In this document: in pieces, positions 8,381-16,978 of the stretch
Numbering within the stretch: position 1 is the first letter of the stretch
Layout of the letters: every line of letters starts with the position of its first letter
Assembly (NCBI RefSeq): GCF_009696275.1
Contig: NZ_VUMI01000045.1
Span: forward strand, 1-46,998
Source of the DNA: Eisenbergiella porci
GTDB taxonomy: Bacteria; Bacillota; Clostridia; Lachnospirales; Lachnospiraceae
Reading direction: 5' to 3'
DNA: 46,998 nucleotides
The notes under the pieces: generated by a model
Seen by the model: only the letters and a program-made list of their open reading frames with translations
Told to the model about the DNA's origin: nothing
Databases searched by the model: none
Position numbers and translations under genes: made by a program

Positions 8381-8432
8381 AAAAAAAGAGCGGATACCGA
8401 CCGCTGGATTTCTCCAACGGCGATACCCGCTC
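8381..8432 (-). terminator. Intrinsic terminator upstream of parB-like gene (outer)
   Basis: Minus strand GAGCGGGTATCGCCG... pairs with ...CGGTCGGTATCCGCTC over about 18 bp with minor mismatches, then TTTTTTT. It is in tandem with the terminator at 8311-8360, giving a very strong stop between the recombinase block and the transfer module. Confidence 0.8.
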
Positions 8433-8548
8433 TATGAAGTCTTGCTTTGTTTGATTGTGGGCGTTCTACCCTCCTTGCGCCGCCCTGCGCTCTTGTTATC
8501 CTCTGTTTTGGGTCAAAAAACAGAACCAACACCACAAAACCCGCATTT

Positions 8549-8836
8549 TTAGGGGCTTTCTGCGTTTAGTTCTAAAATAACACAATCATCTTTTACGATG
8601 ATGCAGTCGATCTTATTGGCCCGCACCATCTCAATCAGCTCCTGGACTTTGGGTCGCTCAAAGTTTGTCCCGCTATACCCGTTGTCGATAAATTCAAGGA
8701 CTTCTGCATGGGCGGACTCCGGCATGGAAGAAACAAATTCGTTCAGCGCAAGGTGCTGGTTTTCAATGCTCATACTGTCGTATTTATAATCCTCCAAGGA
8801 AAGGCGGATATAAAGGGCAATCACATATTTCTGCAC
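8549..8836 (-). pseudogene. Truncated large serine recombinase (N-terminal fragment)
   Basis: A 95-residue frame with the N-terminal resolvase fold of large serine recombinases. The catalytic serine region is ALYIRLSLEDY near residues 7-17, with the FIDNGYSGTNFERPKVQELI segment after it. The homology stops after CIIVKD, where intact relatives continue with LSRFGRN, and an unrelated tail (DCVILELNAESP) follows. All of the recombinase and zinc-ribbon domains are missing. GTG start at 8836 overlaps the upstream recombinase by 16 bp. The break near 8575 marks a junction between the recombinase block and the ParB/transfer module. It might give a dominant-negative fragment, but loss of function is simpler. 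Confidence 0.8.
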
Positions 8837-10479
8837 TGGCTCAGCACCTCCTCACAATGTTCAAATTCACTTTGGAAACGGAAACGAACCGTAATCCGCT
8901 TTTCTCTTGAGACCTCTATACGGTCAATCAGGCGGTCAATCAGGGCTGCCGTCAGATGGCGATCTTCCTTGATATGCTGTGCATCCTGGGACAGCATTTT
9001 GTACTGTTCCAGCTGCTTGGCGATGATTGCAAGCCCTGCTTTCAGCTGTTCGATTTCCTTGCTGATGGCCTCGATTTTGGCTTCGTACTTCTCTTTGAAG
9101 GTAAAATACTCGTCTTTTGACAGATGGTTCTGGATCAGGCCCTCATACAATCCGCGCTGGTAGGTACGCAGCTGCTGGATTTCCTGTTTTCGGCTGGAAA
9201 TTTTAGCCTGTATGTTTTTCTGCTCTTCGGCTTCTTTGGTGAGGTTTTCCAGGCCGAGAGAGTATTGCCCCAGCGTGGTATCGAGTTGTTCCTGTATCAT
9301 ATCGGCCAAGGCATCCAGCAGCTCTTTTTCAAAGATAAAAGCACCAGGACAAACGCCCTTTTTGATACGGTTATTGCTGATACAGTGATAGACATATACC
9401 TCCTGTGATTTTCTGCGGACGCATTTTTGCCGATGAAGGCTATGACCACAGTGGGCGCAGAAGATCTTGCCTCTCAAAAGATTAGGAGACCAGGAATGTA
9501 TCTCCCTGTCTTTTGCCTGCTGTGCAGCCTGGTCCAATGCTTTCTGAACAGCGGCAAACAGCTCCCGGCTGATGATGGCTTCATGGGTGCCGCGTACTGT
9601 TGTCCATTCATCGGCGCTGGCTCTGACCTGCTTGTGGTCAATGATTTTAGATACCCCTTGCACCAGATCTCCGGTATAAACCTCTGCGCGGAGAATTTTG
9701 GCAACGGTGCGGGTTTGCCAATGCCCATTGCCCACCAGATTCTCATGGGTGATCTCTCCCAAGGTTCTCTTGTAGTGGCTGGGAGAGAGATACCCAGCCT
9801 CGTTCAAGCGTACCGCGATAGTGTTTAATCCTGCGCCCTCGGCGGCCCATTGAAACATGGTTTTGACTACCTCGGCAGCCACCGGGTCAACAATCAGCTT
9901 GTGGCAGTCATTAGGAGCTTTCAAATATCCATAGGGTGTACGCCCGCCAACATACTTGCCTTCTTTCATGGCCTGCCGCTGCTGGGCTTTGATTTTTCTG
10001 GCAATATCCATCGCATAGGCTTCGTTAATCATGTTCCGCAGCGGGATGATGATCCCATCGTGGGCATTGTCCGGGGAAGAAGAATCGTAGCGGTCATTCA
10101 CGGCAATAAACCGGACTTTCTGCGTAGGAAAGTAACGCTCAATGTAGTAGCCGGTGTCTATGACATTTCGCCCAAGGCGGGAGAGGTCTTTTACAATGAC
10201 ACAGTTGATAAGACCCGCTTCAATATCGGAGAGCATCTGCTGGAAGCCGGGACGGTGGAAGTTCGTACCCGTTGCGCCATTGTCAATGTAGGTCTGTACC
10301 ACAATAATCTCCGGGTTCTGCTCCAGATACCGGGCGATAATCAGCTGCTGGGTTTCAATAGAGGCGGTGTGAGTATGCTTATCCTCAACGGAAAGCCGCA
10401 CATAAACTCCGGCGCGGCAAGAGGTATCTATCTCCGGTGCAGGAAGCACCACAGCTTCTTTTCTGCTTTTTCTTGCCAC
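8821..10479 (-). CDS. Large serine recombinase, apparently intact
   Basis: A 552-residue site-specific recombinase. It has an N-terminal resolvase domain with the catalytic serine in VYVRLSVEDK (about residues 25-34) and IVKDLSRLGRN (about 96-106). A central recombinase domain follows (RTPYGYLKAPND..., about 180-290), then a zinc ribbon beginning IFCAHCGHSL (about 340-400), a coiled-coil region (about 410-500) and a basic tail. This layout fits TnpX/TndX-like integrases that excise and insert Clostridia elements. GTG start 10479 is preceded by AAGGTGG and lies 4 bp from the upstream recombinase stop. Of the three recombinases here it is the only one with a full uninterrupted frame, so it is the best candidate for moving the element. 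Confidence 0.9.
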   Translation of the reverse strand: MARKSRKEAVVLPAPEIDTSCRAGVYVRLSVEDKHTHTASIETQQLIIARYLEQNPEIIVVQTYIDNGATGTNFHRPGFQQMLSDIEAGLINCVIVKDLSRLGRNVIDTGYYIERYFPTQKVRFIAVNDRYDSSSPDNAHDGIIIPLRNMINEAYAMDIARKIKAQQRQAMKEGKYVGGRTPYGYLKAPNDCHKLIVDPVAAEVVKTMFQWAAEGAGLNTIAVRLNEAGYLSPSHYKRTLGEITHENLVGNGHWQTRTVAKILRAEVYTGDLVQGVSKIIDHKQVRASADEWTTVRGTHEAIISRELFAAVQKALDQAAQQAKDREIHSWSPNLLRGKIFCAHCGHSLHRQKCVRRKSQEVYVYHCISNNRIKKGVCPGAFIFEKELLDALADMIQEQLDTTLGQYSLGLENLTKEAEEQKNIQAKISSRKQEIQQLRTYQRGLYEGLIQNHLSKDEYFTFKEKYEAKIEAISKEIEQLKAGLAIIAKQLEQYKMLSQDAQHIKEDRHLTAALIDRLIDRIEVSREKRITVRFRFQSEFEHCEEVLSQCRNM

Positions 10480-10482
10480 AAA

Positions 10483-12111
10483 TCATCCCACCTTTCTTTG
10501 GCTTGTTTGCTCTGCCAGTTGAATTAGCTGGATTGCTTTCTGGTATTCATCCTGATATGTAAAGGTGATCTCCAGTTCCTTTTTCCCAATCACCTTGATG
10601 CTCTGTATCATGTGAACCACAGCTTTGCGGTCCAGGGTCTCCATCGTAGAAAACTGTGTGAAGTGAGAAATCCAGCGGTTCCGTTCACTCCGGTTCTCCA
10701 GAACATCAGCCAGCTTTTCCTTTAAGACTCGGATACTCTCTTTTGCATTTTCTGCAATTCTCGTGTATCTGGCCTTATAGTCGGTATATTCCTCTTTGCT
10801 GATGGTGCCGGTAATCAGGCTTTCATACAGTCGGGCCTTAAATTCAAGCGCCTGTTCCACCTGTTGCTCATTGGCGGCGATGTGGGAGGCGTATTCATTG
10901 GCAAGCGCCTGATTGATACTGCTCTGGTCGATACCGTCCAGGATAGCTTGCAGACAGCTCACATTGTCGATGTAGCCTTTTAGACTGTCCTTGACGCACT
11001 CTACAAGATCGCTTTCCTTGAGCATTACCGGATTGGCGCAGCCATGCTTTTTCCCAGTGGGACAATAATAATAGTGGTATTCCTTGTCTTTAGCCCGGTT
11101 CGTTTTCCGCGTCATGCGGCTCCCACAGCACCCGCAGATTAAGACACCGGAAAACAGATACACCGTATCCTGCTTGGGAGAAGTCCGGGTATCCAATCTG
11201 CGGATACGCTGGACAAGTTCAAAATCCTACTTGGCAATCAGCGGCTCATGGGCGTCAGGAACGCGAATCCATTCAGAGGATGGCCGCTGCTCCATCTGCT
11301 TGATTTTGTAGTGTGGCGTGCCTTGCTTCCCCTGTACCAATGTGCCGATGTAGGTTTCATCCCGCAAAATACGAATAATCGTTGTAGCAGACCACTTGCA
11401 ATCCTCTTTGTCGGCATAGCCGTGTTTGGCATAGGGAAAACCATTATTTTTCTTATAGGCCAGGGGGGAGAGGATGCCCATTTCGTTCAGCACGGTGGCG
11501 ATCCGCAGGGCGCTTGTCCCATCCAGGCGCATACGGAAGATGTCCCGGACAACGCGGGAAGCATACGGGTCAGGTACAAGCAGATTTTTGTTTTCCTCGG
11601 ATTTCATATAGCCGTAAACGGGAAAGGCTCCAACAAAATCTCCGTTACGCCGCTTTATATCCAAAGAGGTACGGGTCTTGATGGAAATGTCCCGGCAGTA
11701 GGCTTCGTTCATAATGTTCTTGACGGATACGGTCAGATCGTCACCGCTGCCTTCATGGGCGGTGTCGATGTTATCCGTGATGGCAATAAAACGGACCCCA
11801 TAAGTGGGGAACACCCGGCGCAGATAGCGTCCGGTTTCAATGTACTCTCGTCCCAGGCGGGAGAGGTCCTTTACAATGACGCAGTTGATCTTGCCATCGG
11901 TGATGTCCTGCATCATTTCCTTAAACGCCGGACGGTCAAAAATGATACCGCTATAACCATCGTCGTTTTTTTCGGATACGATTTGAATGTCCGGGTTTCG
12001 TTCAATAAAGTTCTCAATCAGCTTTCGCTGGTTGGTAACGCTGTCGCTCTCGCTGGAGCGATCATCGGTGTATGACAGACGAATGTAAGCTGTCGCCTGA
12101 TATTTTGGCAT
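10483..12111 (-). pseudogene. Large serine recombinase interrupted by one amber codon
   Basis: From ATG 12111 (AAAGGAG nine bases upstream) a resolvase domain (AYIRLSYTDD, then IVKDLSRLGREYIE) and recombinase domain run 294 residues to ...HEPLIAK. An in-frame TAG follows at 11227-11229. The same frame then continues DFELVQRIRRLDTRTSP into the zinc ribbon (ICGCCGSRM), coiled coil and C-terminus down to 10483. Joined, it is about 542 residues, a normal length. Gln is the likely original residue (CAG to TAG). Either the gene is dead, or the amber is read through; the isolated N-terminal part would keep the catalytic domain. It is the first gene of the three-recombinase operon. Confidence 0.82.
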
Positions 12112-12233
12112 GAAAAAGCACTCCTTTCCTCCCGGAAGCTCCCGCAAGAAAAGAGTGGATTTTGAGGTTTTCAGTTTTCATCCTTTTCCATGCACATCGT
12201 AACACACTTTTGAAAAAAGAGCGAGGATGTCGA

Positions 12234-12458
12234 TTACCTTAAAATCCCTTGCAGGCATTCCTCTAATGTGACCCCGTTGCTGGCAAATGCGGCGTTTACT
12301 ACAAAATCGCCGCAGCGAAAGCGATAGGGGTTTTTGATTTGGTGAAGAAAGGCCGCTATCCGTTCCTCTTTGGGAAGGTCTTTGTCTACCGTGACTTCAC
12401 GGATGTCAACCAATTCATCGGTTGTCGTTTTTGGCCAGCATTGCGTCAACTGGCTCAT
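12234..12458 (-). CDS. Small conserved protein (DUF6870-like)
   Basis: A 74-residue soluble protein, MSQLTQCWPKTTTDELVDIR... with the core NPYRFRCGDFVVNAAFASNG. It resembles a small family I recall as DUF6870, common beside recombinases in Firmicutes elements; function is unknown. Start ATG 12458 follows AAAGGAGAACCCTT; an upstream extension to 12530 lacks a ribosome site. It stands alone between the recombinase operon and a 500-bp noncoding stretch. Confidence 0.7.
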   Translation of the reverse strand: MSQLTQCWPKTTTDELVDIREVTVDKDLPKEERIAAFLHQIKNPYRFRCGDFVVNAAFASNGVTLEECLQGILR

Positions 12459-12530
12459 AAGGGTTCTCCTTTCTTTGAAGTCGGTTTCAAAATCACATGA
12501 ATGAGCTGGCAACCGGAGCTGCCAGCTCAT

Positions 12531-13006
12531 GGTATCTGACTTTGAAAAGAAAGGACTGCACCCAAATAATGCCTTGTTGTTGCTAACAGCAAATGGACAC
12601 AGCCTTTCAGATTATTTCCGTTGCTTTCGTCACATTTGCCACGCGCCCCTGACGATAGGGACATTCCTGGTCTCCGCTGGCGCGGCTGTCATAACTCCGC
12701 AGCGTCGTTTTACTCGTGCGCCGCAGGGTTCCCCTCCAAGTCTTTAGGAGGCCGTGAGGAAGTATCTTTAAGCCCCCATGCAGTCATCGCGCCCCGAAAT
12801 GCCGCTTTCGGGTATCAGGCTGGCGTAGATCGCTCGGAACAGTCCTGTTCATCACCTCCTGGGCTGTCCATCTTCGCGGCGCGCCTGATTCGCTCGTACA
12901 TGGGTTATGTACCGGAAATGCCGTCTATTCAGTTGTCAATGTACCAATGAAGGTGATAAGTTGTCCTTCTAATGGTAGTGAAGAAAACGGCGACATTTTG
13001 GCCATG
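12531..13006 (-). other. 476-bp noncoding stretch with strong potential RNA structure
   Basis: No convincing gene. On the minus strand it holds stem-loops such as CCCGAAA-GCGGCA-TTTCGGG and CCTCC-TAAAGACTT-GGAGG. It also holds an AGGAGGTGAT that matches the 16S anti-Shine-Dalgarno over ten bases (near 12860), directly followed by a 22-codon frame starting MNRTVPSDLR. A plus-strand frame of 109 codons also crosses it but has no ribosome site and looks like a by-product. It may be the leader or an untranslated RNA between the sigma-like gene and the DUF6870-like gene. Confidence 0.45.
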
Positions 13007-13432
13007 TTAATTAAAGTTTTTGAAATTTTTTCCCAGGCATTTCAAACCGCGCTTTATGCTCTTATACACCCAGCTGAGATCAACATCTTCCGCCTGGGCG
13101 ATTTCCTTGACGGTCATGCCCAAGTAGAACCGGGCATAAATCCACTTGGCCTGCTTGTCCGGCAACTCCATCACCGCAGCGTAGAGCTGATCGCGCAGCT
13201 GCCTGTCCTCCAGGATTTCTTCCGGGGTCGGCGGGTGCTGCACAATGGCCTTCTCAATGCCATTATCGCAGTCCAAGGAGTAGTGCGCTTTGTAGTTATA
13301 CATCTGGCGCAGGTAGCGTGCTTCCGCTCGTTTGTCGGCCAGGAACACAGCTTGTACTTCGTCGGTTACTTCCAGATAAGTGTCCGTTTTATAAATATCG
13401 GGATATAGTTCCCGAAGATTGATTTTCTGCAT
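13007..13432 (-). CDS. Sigma-70 region 4-like transcription factor
   Basis: A 141-residue protein. The C-terminal half fits a sigma region 4 helix-turn-helix: LPDKQAKWIYARFYLGMTVKEIAQAEDVDLSWVYKSIKRGLK. The N-terminal half (MQKINLRELYPDIYKTDTYLEV...) has no clear region 2. Such small sigma-like regulators are common in Tn916- and Tn1549-type elements and may activate excision or transfer genes; this is inference here. Start ATG 13432 follows GGAGG, which lies beside the right arm of a 14-bp hairpin (13442-13484), suggesting control of translation or transcription. The following 500-bp noncoding stretch separates it from the recombinase block. Confidence 0.8.
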   Translation of the reverse strand: MQKINLRELYPDIYKTDTYLEVTDEVQAVFLADKRAEARYLRQMYNYKAHYSLDCDNGIEKAIVQHPPTPEEILEDRQLRDQLYAAVMELPDKQAKWIYARFYLGMTVKEIAQAEDVDLSWVYKSIKRGLKCLGKNFKNFN

Positions 13433-13441
13433 TATGTACCT

Positions 13442-13484
13442 CCATTTCGGTTCACGGGTCTAGTTGACGAGTGAGCCGAAATGG
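13442..13484 (-). promoter_or_regulatory. 14-bp inverted repeat abutting the sigma-gene ribosome site
   Basis: Minus strand CCATTTCGGCTCAC and GTGAACCGAAATGG form a 14-bp stem (one mismatch) around a 15-nt loop. The second arm runs into the GGAGG of the sigma-like gene. It could be an operator for a dimeric repressor or an RNA hairpin masking the ribosome site. Confidence 0.6.
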
Positions 13485-13536
13485 GGCGGAGAACGGCACC
13501 GGCATAATTCGGGGCTATTCCACAAAAATCGACAAG

Positions 13537-13571
13537 CAAAAACGCCAGTCTCCCGAAGTGAGAAACTGGCG
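13537..13571 (-). terminator. Intrinsic terminator upstream of the sigma-like gene
   Basis: Minus strand CGCCAGT...ACTGGCG stem, extended by TTCT/GGAG pairing, then TTTTTGC. It isolates the sigma-like gene from the ABC cargo operon upstream. Confidence 0.7.
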
Positions 13572-13740
13572 TCAAGCTCATTTTTCTTGTGGCTACCGAT
13601 TAACCGGCATGATGATGCCGGTGGAGGAGTAGAAAGAGCCGAGGCGTAAGCAAGGCTTTTTTTGATGAACTACATATTACTGCTCTCACGGCGGCTCCCT
13701 CCCTGGGCCGCCGGTCCTGGTATCACTCTCCTTCAGGCAT

Positions 13741-13778
13741 GAAGAAAGCGGCGGCCTTGATCGTTCAAAGCCGCCGCT
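13741..13778 (-). terminator. Intrinsic terminator downstream of the second permease
   Basis: Minus strand AGCGGCGGC/GCCGCCGCT stem with internal TTGA/TCAA pairing, then TTTCTTC. A second 8-bp stem (GCGACGGC/GCCGTCGC, 13809-13836) lies between it and the permease stop. Together they end the cargo operon. Confidence 0.7.
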
Positions 13779-13882
13779 GGTCGTTTGGGCGTGTCAAAGG
13801 GCTGCTGCGCGACGGCTTTTTTTCTTTTGCCGTCGCCCGGCAGATTAAAGAAACATTATTGACAAGAATTTATGTTGAGCCA

Positions 13883-16150
13883 TTACAACTCATTGATGGT
13901 TTCGGTGATTGCCATGCTCTGCATACGTTTGGCAGGGCCATGGACTGCAACGATACATGAAAACATAACCAGCAAGATTATAATTCCAATAGTGCTGAAT
14001 GGGATATTCCAAAAACCACCAAAATGACTAATGACAATCTTCACATAAATCAAATAGTGAAGTATCAACCCAAGTGCAGTTTCGGCAATTGTGCCGCAAG
14101 CAGCGTATGTTACTGCCTCTGCCGTTATCATCTTTGTAACCTGCCTGCTTTCCATCCCGACAGCACGCATTGCACCGTATTGCTTCACCTTTGCAGACAC
14201 ACTCATTGAAATGCTGTTCATAATATTCAACACGGTTATCAGAGAAATGATTGCCAGGAAACCGTATGCCGCAATTCGGAATACCCAGTAGGAGCCAGAA
14301 ACTTCGTTCTTTTCTTCCCTGTCATCGAAAAATTGATATCCATCAGACAAATCACGAATCTGCTCTACTTCCGATTCGGAAATATCACTTTTTGTTATTA
14401 CGCTCACTGTAGCATAATCCTGCTCCCCTGTTAGATTCCGATAGGTTTCTTCTGAACACACCACAACGGTCGCGCCGCTGACGCTCCCAACTCCTTCGGA
14501 TGCAACACATGCTACTTCAACCTCGTTATTTCCAATCTTTATTTTATCCCCCACATTCAGATGTCCGGCATCATTATAGACCGCCATCACGTAATCAGAA
14601 TCCCCATAAACACTTGATAAATCTCCACTTATCATTGACCCTTTGAAGCTGTCCAGCATAAAATCCCCATAAGAAAACAGGTCAATCTTCCCTGCGTTGC
14701 CGTTAATTTCAACAGGATAATCTATATCAAACATCATGCCAAAAGTAGACTCTACACCTGATATTTCTGAAATATCTTCTAACAACCTTCTATCTATGGA
14801 ATTTGATTCGTCTTCGCTCGCAATCGTAATATCCGGCGTGAAATCACTCACTGACGGAAGCAATTTATGCACAACATCAAGGCAGGCGGAAAAAGCCAAG
14901 AACAGTACGATTGTAAGGGCAAAGGAGCCTGTCATCAGAAACAGGTTTTTCTTAGACGCTGTCGCATGGTGGATTCCAAGGGAGGTTTCTACTTTAAAAA
15001 GCTTCGTATTTGCCGCATGGACCACTTTTTTCGATGATTCTGAATTTCCGGATACGGCTGCTACCGGGGAAACTTTTGCTGCATGTTTTGCAGGGGACTG
15101 CGCCGCAATAAATACCGTAACTACGCCCACAACAGCTCCGCAAAGAATGCCGCTTATGCTTACCGAAAAAAGAGGCATATCCACCCATTCTCCTTTTACA
15201 AAGAACCGCAATACCGCACATGCTATCCAACAAGTTACCGTCCCTAATGCACATCCAATCGGGATAGCGGTTTTGCACCAGTTCAATGCCTCAAGCCTTA
15301 CAAGCCGTACAATCTGCTGTTTGCTTGCCCCAACACACCGCATCATTCCAAAAAACTTTGTCCGCTGCGCCACATTACTGTTCATGCAACCTGAGATCAT
15401 TAAAACACCGGCAATCAATATGATTACAAAACAAGTAATTGCCAGAGGATAAAGATCGCTTACCCTTTCATCGGTGCTGGCTCCCAGCAAACTTAAAACT
15501 GCCGTGTTCTCCTTAACATTTTCATCCGTAAGGTTATATTGCTCTTTCATTTCAGCAATCGTTTTCTTCAAGCCCTTCTCTTTCTCGAACCGGATATAAA
15601 ACTGAGACGATGCTTCCACGCCATTCAAGCTGCGTACTTCATCAAATGCCTCTCTGTTCATGTACACGCAGCTACCTTCAATGATGTCGTTAAACTCTGT
15701 ATCATCCTCATAAAATCCAGAAACGGTGTATTCAAGAACCCCCGCAGGCGTATTTAAGGCAATCCTGTCCTTCACCTTAATTCCAAAAAGCTCTTTTGCG
15801 TCAGCACTGAGCGCAACTTCTTTCCCACTCTGAGGATAAGCACCTTCCGTTGGATAATTCATAATGTCTGTAACGTATGCTTCCTCAGCGCCATATAAAA
15901 CCGCATTTTTGCCATTTATATAATAGCCCTGATCAGCATCACCATTGATCACATCATACCATGAGAAAACCCCAACATTAGCATTTCCGCAAATCTGTTC
16001 TGCTTTATCTTCCGGTACATTTTGAAGGGCAATGTGCCAGTTCCCATGATTATGGCGCATTGCAGTTGTCTGCCCTTCCGTCCACATTTCCGGCATGGAA
16101 AAAATTGCAGTTACGAGGAAGACAGCAAGAATAATACAAATTCGTGTCAT
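13883..16150 (-). CDS. ABC transporter permease (FtsX-type), copy 2, with amber codon near its N-terminus
   Basis: A 755-residue frame with the FtsX/MacB layout: N-terminal helix, a large extracytoplasmic domain of about 190 residues, three helices (near 240-350), a second domain, and three C-terminal helices ending AITETINEL. It is probably an exporter or detoxification permease for envelope-active compounds. The true start appears to be ATG 16210, overlapping the ATPase stop by 4 bp and behind GGAGG; its peptide [17 protein letters not shown] matches copy 1. Codon 18 is TAG (16157-16159) where copy 1 has Gln. The listed frame restarts at ATG 16150 without a ribosome site and would lose the cytoplasmic leader, so the gene may be damaged. 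Confidence 0.8.
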   Translation of the reverse strand: MTRICIILAVFLVTAIFSMPEMWTEGQTTAMRHNHGNWHIALQNVPEDKAEQICGNANVGVFSWYDVINGDADQGYYINGKNAVLYGAEEAYVTDIMNYPTEGAYPQSGKEVALSADAKELFGIKVKDRIALNTPAGVLEYTVSGFYEDDTEFNDIIEGSCVYMNREAFDEVRSLNGVEASSQFYIRFEKEKGLKKTIAEMKEQYNLTDENVKENTAVLSLLGASTDERVSDLYPLAITCFVIILIAGVLMISGCMNSNVAQRTKFFGMMRCVGASKQQIVRLVRLEALNWCKTAIPIGCALGTVTCWIACAVLRFFVKGEWVDMPLFSVSISGILCGAVVGVVTVFIAAQSPAKHAAKVSPVAAVSGNSESSKKVVHAANTKLFKVETSLGIHHATASKKNLFLMTGSFALTIVLFLAFSACLDVVHKLLPSVSDFTPDITIASEDESNSIDRRLLEDISEISGVESTFGMMFDIDYPVEINGNAGKIDLFSYGDFMLDSFKGSMISGDLSSVYGDSDYVMAVYNDAGHLNVGDKIKIGNNEVEVACVASEGVGSVSGATVVVCSEETYRNLTGEQDYATVSVITKSDISESEVEQIRDLSDGYQFFDDREEKNEVSGSYWVFRIAAYGFLAIISLITVLNIMNSISMSVSAKVKQYGAMRAVGMESRQVTKMITAEAVTYAACGTIAETALGLILHYLIYVKIVISHFGGFWNIPFSTIGIIILLVMFSCIVAVHGPAKRMQSMAITETINEL

Positions 16151-16206
16151 CCGGCTCTACCGTCTGTGTACCTTTGCCGAAATCGGGATAAGGCTTAAAT
16201 AGCTCT

Positions 16207-16890
16207 TCATTCACTGCACCTCCCCATGTCAGTCAGCACGCCATCCGACACCCGCAGGATGCGGTCAGCAGTCTGAGCGATGCTCTGGCTGTGCGTAATC
16301 ATCACGATGGTCTGCTCATACAGCCGGGAGGCTTCTTTCAGCAGGGCAATCACTTCGCTGGTATTCTGGGTGTCCAGGTTGCCGGTGGGTTCATCAGCCA
16401 GGATCAGAGCCGGGCGGGAAATCAGCGCACGGCCAATCGCCACACGTTGCTGCTGGCCGCCGGAAAGCTGGCTGGGCAGATGGTTGCGCCGTTCTTTCAA
16501 GCCCAGCACCGTCAGCAGTTCTTCCAGATACTTTTTGTTGGGCTTTTGGTAGTCCAGCAACACCGGGAAGATAATGTTTTGCTCCACCGTCAGCTCTGGG
16601 ATCAGGTTGAAACTCTGGAAAATGAAGCCGATATTCCGCCGCCGGAATACCGTCAGGTTGCGTTCCTTCATCGAGAAAATATCCTTGCCGTCGATGAACA
16701 CTTTTCCAGAAGTGGGGGTATCCAGCGCGCCGATCATGTTCAGCAGCGTACTTTTACCGGAGCCAGACTCACCGACAATCGCAACGAACTCACCCTTGGG
16801 AACGGAGAAAGTCGCCTGTTTCAAAGCGTGGACCGTAGCTTCGCCGGTCCCGTATGTTTTAGAGATATTCTTGACCTCTAACAAATTCAT
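16207..16890 (-). CDS. ABC transporter ATPase (MacB/BceA-like), copy 2
   Basis: A 227-residue ATP-binding subunit with Walker [10 protein letters not shown] (residues 40-48), signature LSGGQ (142-146) and Walker B LILADEP (162-168). It would power the partner FtsX-type permease at the membrane. The stop overlaps the permease start (ATGA). It differs from copy 1 at only four residues (S158T, L/V, M/F and S/R in the tail), although the paired permeases are strongly diverged; together with identical leaders this shows recent duplication or gene conversion of this segment. It has its own upstream operator and promoter (16949-16978). Confidence 0.93.
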   Translation of the reverse strand: MNLLEVKNISKTYGTGEATVHALKQATFSVPKGEFVAIVGESGSGKSTLLNMIGALDTPTSGKVFIDGKDIFSMKERNLTVFRRRNIGFIFQSFNLIPELTVEQNIIFPVLLDYQKPNKKYLEELLTVLGLKERRNHLPSQLSGGQQQRVAIGRALISRPALILADEPTGNLDTQNTSEVIALLKEASRLYEQTIVMITHSQSIAQTADRILRVSDGVLTDMGRCSE

Positions 16891-16948
16891 ATCAGATTAC
16901 ACCTCTTTCTGTCTTGGTATAGAAAGAGTAGCACGTCAACCCTACTGC

Positions 16949-16978
16949 ATTATGACAGCGACCCTACAATTTTGTAGG
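16949..16978 (-). promoter_or_regulatory. Probable response-regulator operator and promoter of ABC module 2
   Basis: The palindrome CCTACAA-TT-TTGTAGG (16963-16978) lies eight bases upstream of a minus-strand -10 box CATAAT (16949-16954), so it covers the -35 position. This is the geometry of an activator-dependent promoter. It is identical to the site before ABC module 1. The cognate regulator is probably the OmpR-type regulator at 21379-22086 (inference). Confidence 0.6.

Noticed and set aside
11227-11229. General TAG recoding in this genome
   Set aside because: TAG is used as a real stop for the Xre gene (followed by a terminator) and the sensor kinase, so full recoding is unlikely; only suppression or decay remains.
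8821-12111. Phage integrase region
   Set aside because: No phage structural, lysis or replication genes are present; conjugation modules surround the recombinases.
12621-12950. 109-codon plus-strand frame (RDIPGLRWRGCHNS...)
   Set aside because: No ribosome site, no domain, and the region shows RNA-like inverted repeats; this looks like a commonly mispredicted frame in a noncoding region.
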